A stretch of DNA of 5,961 bases, taken from positions 1 to 5,961 of the forward strand of contig SLBH01000353.1 in the NCBI GenBank assembly GCA_007126415.1, written 5' to 3'. The position numbers and the translations under genes were made by a program. This document shows positions 1 to 4,805 of this stretch, piece by piece (the first letter of the stretch is position 1; the number at the start of each line of letters is the position of its first letter). The notes under the pieces are model-generated. The model was not told the DNA's origin. It did not search any database and saw nothing but the letters and a program-made list of their open reading frames with translations. This stretch comes from Spirochaetales bacterium. Lineage in GTDB: Bacteria; Spirochaetota; Spirochaetia; DSM-27196; SLAA01.

Positions 1-536
1 ACCACCTGTGCCCGATAGTCTTCAAAGCGTATACGGTCGCCGGGCAGCGCCAGAACGCGCTTCACCACTACCGGTGAGCGCCAGATCTCGTCGCCGCGGT
101 GCAGCGACAGCCGCTGCGCAGAAAAAAAACGCACAACCGGGTCGACGAGCCGCACCGCAAGCGAAGGCCGCTCGTAATACGGCGGCTCAACGAGGACGAG
201 CTCGCCGCGTTGAGGCCCGCTAACTCCCGGCAGGCGACGCCCGGTCAACGGCACCGTCGGTCCGTACAGCAACGGCACCGACAGCACTCGGTCGCCGCTC
301 TCGAGCGTCGGAAGCATCGCCTCGGAGCGCACCGCGTATGACTGGACAAAGAACGCCGACAGCACCTGAACCGTCAGGAACAGGAGAACGACAACTCGCA
401 GCGCCCGCCGAAGCAACGAGGGCGGTCGCTGTCCACGGTGGTACAGGCTAAACTGCCGACGGGAAGACGGCGCCTGAGCAGAACGCGCGGTGCGACCAAG
501 ACCGAAGCGGCGCGAGCGCGAAGAACCTTTGCGCAT
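1..536 (-). CDS. Signal peptidase I-like paralogue lacking the catalytic serine (3' end outside window)
   Basis: The N-terminal 178 residues of an S26-family (LepB-like) membrane protein are visible; the gene runs off the left edge. Residues 1-47 are strongly basic (13 Arg, 1 Lys). One membrane segment follows (about 45-65, VVVLLFLTVQVLSAFFV), then an extracytoplasmic S26 fold. Box B reads VRSEAMLPTL (69-78), against QIPTGSMKDTL in the upstream neighbour. The nucleophilic Ser position is therefore Ala73, and the usual Pro and Gly are Arg and Glu. The box C-like segment GELVLVEPPYY (111-121) and box D VVVKRVLALPGD (156-167) are well kept, including the general-base lysine, Lys159. By family rules this is probably a pseudoenzyme, or an enzyme using a different residue such as Ser71. 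The ATG at 534-536 lies 18 bases after the upstream gene's stop and has no clear Shine-Dalgarno, so expression probably depends on the upstream gene. The GDNRDNS-type box lies outside the window. Family membership is firm; inactivity is an inference. Confidence 0.85.
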   Translation of the reverse strand, partial: MRKGSSRSRRFGLGRTARSAQAPSSRRQFSLYHRGQRPPSLLRRALRVVVLLFLTVQVLSAFFVQSYAVRSEAMLPTLESGDRVLSVPLLYGPTVPLTGRRLPGVSGPQRGELVLVEPPYYERPSLAVRLVDPVVRFFSAQRLSLHRGDEIWRSPVVVKRVLALPGDRIRFEDYRAQV

Positions 537-554
537 ATCGCTTACCCGACGAAA

Positions 555-1550
555 CTACTCAATAGGACCGAACCTATTGAGCGGCCAGTACTTGATCATG
601 CCGCGACCCAGTACGCGGCCTGCGTCCACCGGACCGAAGTTGCGCCCATCAAGTGAGTTGTCGCGGTTATCACCGAGCATCAACATCCCGTTCTCGGGAA
701 TATACCATCCGTTTTCGTGCCGCAATGCCGCGTGGCGCGTGCTACGATCGTGCGGCTGCGCCATCAACTGCGTCCGTTCGCGCCATTTGTTGAAGTAGAT
801 CGCGTCGGGGTAGCCGACGGTACGCAACTCGCTCATCGCCTCGCGCGCGAAGCTCGGTGGACCGATTCCCAAGTCGCGGTACGCCGAAACTACCGCACCG
901 CCACGAATCGCGGGGTAATCCTCGGGGTCGAGCATTCGGTTCACCGGATAGCTGATCTCGGCTTTGTCCTGAAACGCTGCCTCACTCATCCAGCCGTCTT
1001 CGCCCTGTGGCAGTATCTGAAGCTCTCCGTCGCGCAAGCGAAAACGGTCATGTCCCACTCCGACCGCGCGTTTGATCAAAAACTGGGCACGCGGCATGCC
1101 GTGCTCATCGCGATCGATATCAACCATCGATAGAGTCAGCATATAAATGACCCGCTGCAGCACCTCGAACGCCGGTCCGCGGCTGACATACGCGGGGTTC
1201 TCGAAGATCACGACCTCGTTGCGCTGCGGCTCGCGAAACCCGGGCAACTTTGCCATGCCCGGTATCAGCTCGGGGCCGAATACAAGCTTATCGACGAACA
1301 CTCGGTCCTGCACGAGCAGCGTGTCCTTCATTGAGCCGGTGGGGATTTGGTATGCCTGCAGGAGATATTGATTGATAAGCAACACTACCAGCGCCGCCCA
1401 GAGAAACGCCTCCACCCAGTCCAGGATGACGCTCTTCTGTTTGAGACGCTCGAGCTTGCGGTGCTTGCGTACGCGCCGCCATGTCAGAAAGCGTTCGGTC
1501 TCGCTCACAAGGCGCTGCGAAAACGCGCGATAGCGCTCGTTCATAGCCAT
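555..1550 (-). CDS. lepB: Signal peptidase I (leader peptidase), catalytically complete
   Basis: A membrane-bound serine protease that removes signal peptides from exported proteins on the outer face of the cytoplasmic membrane. It has 331 residues, close to the E. coli enzyme. Residues 1-43 form a basic cytoplasmic segment, followed by one hydrophobic helix at about 44-65 (WVEAFLWAALVVLLINQYLL). Box B is QIPTGSMKDTL (68-78) with nucleophile Ser73. Box C is RNEVVIFENPAY (110-121). Box D is FLIKRAVGVGHD (157-168) with general base Lys160; the common PGD here reads GHD. Box E is MLGDNRDNSLDGRNFG (291-306), and the protein ends in YWPLNRFGPIE. About 120 residues separate boxes D and E, like the large periplasmic domain of Gram-negative enzymes. 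ATG at 1548-1550 is taken as the start; a second ATG two codons later is equally possible, and neither has a strong Shine-Dalgarno. It is probably co-transcribed with the paralogue downstream and is divergent from the PEGA/SUMF1 gene. The protein contains no cysteine. Confidence 0.96.
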   Translation of the reverse strand: MAMNERYRAFSQRLVSETERFLTWRRVRKHRKLERLKQKSVILDWVEAFLWAALVVLLINQYLLQAYQIPTGSMKDTLLVQDRVFVDKLVFGPELIPGMAKLPGFREPQRNEVVIFENPAYVSRGPAFEVLQRVIYMLTLSMVDIDRDEHGMPRAQFLIKRAVGVGHDRFRLRDGELQILPQGEDGWMSEAAFQDKAEISYPVNRMLDPEDYPAIRGGAVVSAYRDLGIGPPSFAREAMSELRTVGYPDAIYFNKWRERTQLMAQPHDRSTRHAALRHENGWYIPENGMLMLGDNRDNSLDGRNFGPVDAGRVLGRGMIKYWPLNRFGPIE

Positions 1551-1574
1551 CGGACGCTACCACACCCCGCTCGA

Positions 1575-1600
1575 ATTGACAAGCGCAACAGCTTGTCAAT
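1575..1600. repeat. Perfect inverted repeat in the divergent promoter region (candidate operator)
   Basis: The arms are ATTGACAAGC (1575-1584) and GCTTGTCAAT (1591-1600), 10 of 10 complementary, around a 6-base spacer GCAACA. It sits between the divergent starts at 1550 and 1616. Each arm carries a TTGACA hexamer, one per strand, so a dimeric regulator bound here would cover the plus promoter's -35 and reach the edge of its -10. It does not match the CIRCE heat-shock operator (TTAGCACTC-N9-GAGTGCTAA). The regulator is unknown. It lies upstream of the predicted plus-strand transcription start, so for that gene it would act as DNA and not as an RNA hairpin. Confidence 0.7.
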
Positions 1601-1605
1601 ATACT
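1576..1605 (+). promoter_or_regulatory. Sigma-70-type promoter for the PEGA/SUMF1 gene
   Basis: The -35 is TTGACA at 1576-1581 (6 of 6 to consensus) and the -10 is TATACT at 1600-1605 (5 of 6), with an 18-base spacer. Transcription would be expected to start around 1611-1613, only 3-5 bases before the ATG at 1616, giving a leaderless or nearly leaderless message. The -35 and most of the spacer form the inverted repeat at 1575-1600, so regulation at this site is likely. Confidence 0.7.
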
Positions 1606-1626
1606 TTGCCGAACTATGAAAAAGAA
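1598..1626 (-). promoter_or_regulatory. Weak candidate promoter for the signal peptidase pair
   Basis: On the minus strand a TATATT hexamer (1603 to 1598) resembles a -10, with a poor -35 (TTCTTT, 1626 to 1621) 17 bases upstream. It would give a leader of roughly 40 bases before the ATG at 1550. The alternative uses the perfect TTGACA at 1599-1594 as -35, but 16-18 bases downstream there is no acceptable -10 (ATTCGA or TTCGAG). The two readings exclude each other, and neither is strong. Confidence 0.25.
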
Positions 1627-3415
1627 ACCGGCCGAACGCAAGCAACCGGCCGAGGCCTCCTCGTCCGGCCCCGAGGAGTTAACGCCCCCGCCGGTTAAGT
1701 TGCGGCCGGTCTTCGGCGTTGCCCCCGAGCATTATCTACCGGCCCTCTTGGTGACGATAATCGCGCTGGTTTTTGCAGCGATATTTATGGTGCCCGCTCT
1801 GCGCAACCCCGGAGTCAACGTGCGAGTTCACAGCACGCCGGCCGGGAGCGCCGTGTATATCGACGGACGCCGCGTCGGCTCTACCCCAACCACGGTGTTT
1901 CTCGACCGTGGTGCGCGCGAGGTGCGGCTCACGCATCCGTGGTTTGCCGACGAGAGTTTCACCTACGAGGCCGGCAACCAAGTCTTTCGCGTTCCGTTTC
2001 GACCCCGCACGCGTCCGCTCTCGCGGAAGCTCGAGTTGCGCGACCCCCACGGGCTGCTCACTGCCGCAGCATCCGAGTTCGCGCACTGGGCGCTCGGCGA
2101 GCCGCCGACCGTCCGTCGCCCTCGCCCAGCCGTTCTCACCGACGCGGTCCGCGCTTGGTACGCCAAGCCCGAGCATAAGCCGCTCGAGCGTGACACGCTG
2201 ATCCCGCGCATCGGTCCTAACCGCGACGCTCACCCGGCAGATGGCGAAGAGCTAACCGCATCCGATCTTCTGCGCGTCACCGGCGCACTGCTCGAGCACG
2301 AGGGCGCGGCGGCCGACTATCTCGGAGCGCTCGCGACCGACCGAGCCGCAGGCGGCGTGGTATCCGGGCCGGCTGTGCTCGAAATTGTGCATAATATTAT
2401 ACATCTTCAGAACAGTTCACACGCATTCTTTGAGCTTCTCGCGGCGGTGACGCCCGCCGACCTCGATGAGCGCGTTGCCGCAAGCGATTGGTACCGCGGT
2501 GCTCGCGAGCGCCTCGACACCGCGATCGCCGCCGCATCGCAAGAGGAGGTCCCGATTGAACTCGACACGCCGGGCCTCGAGGAACACGCGGAGGTCGAGT
2601 TTGTACGCGTTCCTGCGGTTGAGTCGCTCATCGGGATGCAACGCGATGCCCCCCAACCGCTTGAACGTCTTCGGGCGCCGCACGTTGTGGAGTCCGGGGA
2701 GTTTCGCCTGATGCGCGCTCCGGTGAGCAACGCGCTGTTTGAGCGGTTCCTCGCAGACCGGCCGGAATGGGGGCCGGAGCACACCGAGGACCTCCGTGAG
2801 CAGCGGCTTGTGACACAAGATCACCTCGCCGAGCATGCTTCCCGGCCCGAGCACGCAACCGGCGATCAAGAGGCCGAACGCGACGCAGCCGCTGAGTTCG
2901 ACCTCGAAACATGGTTACGACAACCGGTCCGCTACGTGTCGTACCCGGTGGCCGAAGCGTTCGTCTCATGGTTCAACGAGCAACTCACGGATGAGGGTAC
3001 CAACTTCGTCGCGCGGCTCCCCTCCTCCGAGGAGTGGGAACTCGTTGCGCAGCTCGACGGCGCCGATCTGTTCGACCCCGTATTCCGCAACGGTTTCTTG
3101 ACGGCGCCTGCGGGAGTGGCGGAGGCCACCGCCGGGAATCTAGGGTTTTATCATCTTATGGGAAACACCTGGGAGTGGACCGCTTCCGCCTTTCTCCCGG
3201 CAGACTACGCGCTTCGGCCGTTTCATAGCCAAACGAGCGATCTCGCGAGCGCGCACGAGCCGTTGCAGGACGCGATCCCGTTTCGGGCGGTACGCGGAGG
3301 CTCCTGGGCCAATCGCCCCGACGATCTCTCGCTTGCGGCAGTTGGCGCGCAGCCGAAGTACTGGAGCAGCCCGTTTCTAAGCTTCAGGGTGGCGCTCGTT
3401 GCCGCCGAGGAGTGA
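1616..3415 (+). CDS. Membrane-anchored protein with PEGA and non-catalytic SUMF1 (formylglycine-generating enzyme-like) domains
   Basis: A 599-residue protein, probably inserted with its N-terminus in the cytoplasm and the rest in the periplasm. Residues 1-38 are charged and Pro-rich. A membrane helix spans about 40-62 (LPALLVTIIALVFAAIFMV) with no lipobox. A PEGA domain follows at about 67-110 (VRVHSTPAGSAVYIDGRRVG, then an LTHPWF end). Residues 140-320 are mostly helical and unrecognised. The SUMF1 fold is at about 325-596, with EFRLMRAPVSNALFERFL (362-379), VSYPVAEAFVSWFNEQL (441-457), RLPSSEEWE (467-475), GNTWEWT (516-522), RGGSW (560-564) and SFRVAL (589-594). True formylglycine-generating enzymes use two cysteines after the RGGS motif. 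This stretch has none, and the whole protein has none, so sulfatase activation is unlikely and a binding or scaffold role is inferred. The ATG at 1616 has no Shine-Dalgarno and sits 10 bases after a -10 element. The basic residues after it suit a membrane anchor, which supports this start. Confidence 0.85.
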   Translation: MKKKPAERKQPAEASSSGPEELTPPPVKLRPVFGVAPEHYLPALLVTIIALVFAAIFMVPALRNPGVNVRVHSTPAGSAVYIDGRRVGSTPTTVFLDRGAREVRLTHPWFADESFTYEAGNQVFRVPFRPRTRPLSRKLELRDPHGLLTAAASEFAHWALGEPPTVRRPRPAVLTDAVRAWYAKPEHKPLERDTLIPRIGPNRDAHPADGEELTASDLLRVTGALLEHEGAAADYLGALATDRAAGGVVSGPAVLEIVHNIIHLQNSSHAFFELLAAVTPADLDERVAASDWYRGARERLDTAIAAASQEEVPIELDTPGLEEHAEVEFVRVPAVESLIGMQRDAPQPLERLRAPHVVESGEFRLMRAPVSNALFERFLADRPEWGPEHTEDLREQRLVTQDHLAEHASRPEHATGDQEAERDAAAEFDLETWLRQPVRYVSYPVAEAFVSWFNEQLTDEGTNFVARLPSSEEWELVAQLDGADLFDPVFRNGFLTAPAGVAEATAGNLGFYHLMGNTWEWTASAFLPADYALRPFHSQTSDLASAHEPLQDAIPFRAVRGGSWANRPDDLSLAAVGAQPKYWSSPFLSFRVALVAAEE

Positions 3416-3508
3416 TCCGCGCACTCAGAGTCGTGACTGCCGCGGTGATTGATAGCTACCGTAGAGCAGAATCGCGAAGAATCAAAGGAATCATAAGGCA
3501 CCATACGC

Positions 3509-3961
3509 ATGGGACAATCACAACTTGCCCGAAACAAGAAAGCGTTTCACGATTTCAGCGTCGAGGAGTCGCTTGAGTGCGGCATCGAGCTACAAGGCAC
3601 CGAGGTGAAATCGATTAAGTCCGGGCGCTTCTCGTTTGCCGACTCGCACGCGCGCATTCGCGATGATGAGTTGTATCTAGTAGCACTGCACATCAGCGAG
3701 TACGACCACGGCAACATCCACAACCACAAGCCGACTCGCGAACGCCGTCTGCTCGCGCATAAACAAGAGATCAAGCGCCTTCGACGTCGCGTGACCGAGA
3801 AAGGCTATACCTTGGTGCCGCTCACGATCTACCTCAAGAACGGGCTGGTAAAGGTAGAAATCGGGCTCTGCAAAGGCAAGAAGCTGCACGACAAGCGCGA
3901 GACCATCAAGGCACGCGATATGAAGCGTGAGCAAGCACGCGAGATGAAGGGAAACCTATGA
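3509..3961 (+). CDS. smpB: SsrA-binding protein SmpB
   Basis: A small basic protein that binds tmRNA (SsrA) and brings it to stalled ribosomes for trans-translation in the cytoplasm. Its 150 residues are the usual length. Family hallmarks are visible: ARNKKAFHDFSVEESLECGI (7-26), the GTEVKSIKSGRFSFADSHARI block (about 31-51), HISEYDHGNIHNHKPTRERRLL (61-82), and KGYTLVPLTIYLKNGLVKVEIGLCKGKKLHDKRE (about 98-131). The Lys/Arg-rich C-terminal tail (KARDMKREQAREMKGNL) is the part that enters the mRNA channel. The AAGG at 3495-3498 is a reasonable ribosome binding site 10 bases before the ATG. The 93 bases upstream (3416-3508) hold no convincing promoter, so read-through from the upstream gene is possible. 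The tmRNA gene itself is not in the window. The stop codon overlaps the next gene's ATG. Confidence 0.97.
   Translation: MGQSQLARNKKAFHDFSVEESLECGIELQGTEVKSIKSGRFSFADSHARIRDDELYLVALHISEYDHGNIHNHKPTRERRLLAHKQEIKRLRRRVTEKGYTLVPLTIYLKNGLVKVEIGLCKGKKLHDKRETIKARDMKREQAREMKGNL
3946..3951 (+). promoter_or_regulatory. Ribosome binding site for hisN inside the smpB 3' end
   Basis: GAAGGG lies 6 bases before the ATG at 3958, within the last codons of smpB. With the ATGA overlap it fixes the hisN start and points to translational coupling of the two genes. Confidence 0.6.
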
Positions 3962-4752
3962 AAACTCTACCACTTGATACGAACGAGCTCCAAACAGTCC
4001 GCTCCTTCGCCGAGCAGATTGCGCAGGAAGCAGGCGATCTGACACTTCGCTATTTCAGGCAGCCGATCGACGTAGAACGCAAGGCCGACAACTCGCCGGT
4101 TACGGTCGCCGACCGGGAATCGGAGTCGCTCTTACGAGCGCGGATTCTTGAGCGCTACCCGGAGCACGCGGTCATCGGCGAGGAGTTCGGCGAGGGCGGT
4201 AGCCACGGGAGCCCCTTCACCTGGGTTCTCGACCCAATCGACGGCACCAAGTCGTTCGTCAAGGGCATCCCGCTCTATTGCGTCCTTGTTGCGCTCCTTC
4301 ACGAGCAACAACCGCTACTCGGAGTGATTCACAACCCCGCGCTCGGAGAAACCGTCTCGGCGGCCCGCAACGCCGGGTGCAGCTTTCAAGGCACCCCCAC
4401 CACGGTAAGTTCGGAGGCCGACCTTTCGAACGCGTGGCTCATGCTGACCGACCCCGCCGAGATGGCTCGGCTACAGCCGGAGTTCGGGCGGCGCCTTTAT
4501 GACGCCTTCGGACACGCGCGCACCTGGGCCGACGCCTACGGCTACCTACTCGTGGCAACCGGACGAGCCGAGGCCATGATAGACCCGATCATGAATCTCT
4601 GGGATATCGCGGCGCTGAAGCCCATTATTGAGGAAGCCGGCGGCCGGTTTAGCGATATCGACGGCAAAGACAACCCCACCGGCAGCAGCGCAATCGCCGC
4701 CAACCCGGCGATTCACGACGCCGTACTCGCTCTGCGCCGTGACGACCGATGA
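3958..4752 (+). CDS. hisN: Inositol monophosphatase-family phosphatase, probably histidinol-phosphatase (HisN type)
   Basis: A Mg-dependent phosphomonoesterase of 264 residues, a typical length for the family. The metal-binding motifs are complete: GEEFGEGG (74-81) with Glu75/Glu76, WVLDPIDGTKSF (89-100) with Asp92 and Asp95, and LWDIAALKPIIEEAGG (214-229) with Asp216. The substrate-side segment RTWADAYGYLLVATGRAEAMIDP (188-210) and the N-terminal RKADNSPVTVADRE (41-54) resemble HisN histidinol-phosphatases more than SuhB or CysQ. The likely reaction is therefore dephosphorylation of L-histidinol phosphate, the penultimate stretch of histidine synthesis. No other his gene is present, so a broader inositol-phosphate, fructose-bisphosphate or PAP phosphatase role cannot be excluded. 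The ATG overlaps the smpB stop (ATGA), with a good Shine-Dalgarno inside smpB. It is cytoplasmic and has no signal sequence. Family assignment is very secure; the exact substrate is about 70% sure. Confidence 0.85.
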   Translation: MKTLPLDTNELQTVRSFAEQIAQEAGDLTLRYFRQPIDVERKADNSPVTVADRESESLLRARILERYPEHAVIGEEFGEGGSHGSPFTWVLDPIDGTKSFVKGIPLYCVLVALLHEQQPLLGVIHNPALGETVSAARNAGCSFQGTPTTVSSEADLSNAWLMLTDPAEMARLQPEFGRRLYDAFGHARTWADAYGYLLVATGRAEAMIDPIMNLWDIAALKPIIEEAGGRFSDIDGKDNPTGSSAIAANPAIHDAVLALRRDDR

Positions 4753-4756
4753 GACC

Positions 4757-4773
4757 GCCGGGCAAGACCCGGC
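4757..4773. terminator. GC-rich hairpin between convergent genes, possible bidirectional terminator
   Basis: GCCGGG (4757-4762) and CCCGGC (4768-4773) form a perfect 6-bp stem around a CAAGA loop. It lies in the 53-base gap between the hisN stop (4752) and the stop of the convergent M23 gene (4806). No T-tract follows on either strand, so it is not a classical intrinsic terminator. An overlapping palindrome, CCCGGCCGGG (4768-4777), offers an alternative fold. Confidence 0.35.
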
Positions 4774-4805
4774 CGGGCCTACACTCTCTACTTCCGCACT
4801 AAACG

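Noticed and set aside
8..341. Overlapping Arg-rich plus-strand frames at the left edge
   Set aside because: The minus strand here encodes a recognisable S26 protein through to the edge; the plus frames are low-complexity shadows.
717..1133. 138-codon plus-strand open frame opposite lepB
   Set aside because: It is a shadow of lepB's conserved boxes, with no ribosome binding site or family resemblance.
1736..2233. Long minus-strand open frame inside the PEGA/SUMF1 gene
   Set aside because: High GC lengthens antisense frames. The translation has no recognisable domain, and the plus-strand protein over the same bases has clear PEGA and membrane segments.
2391..2404. AT-rich palindrome (ATAATATTAT) inside a GC-rich gene, resembling a -10 region
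   Set aside because: It encodes an in-frame His-Asn-Ile-Ile-His stretch of the PEGA/SUMF1 protein, has no good -35 at proper spacing, and no gene start follows.
3416..3508. Gap before smpB examined for a promoter, tmRNA or small gene
   Set aside because: TTGATA at 3449-3454 has no -10 at usable spacing, the gap is too short for tmRNA, and no open frame of note is present; only the smpB ribosome binding site is supportable.
4758..4777. Convergent-gene hairpin as a classical intrinsic terminator
   Set aside because: The stem is short and no T-tract follows on either strand, so it is kept only as a low-confidence feature.
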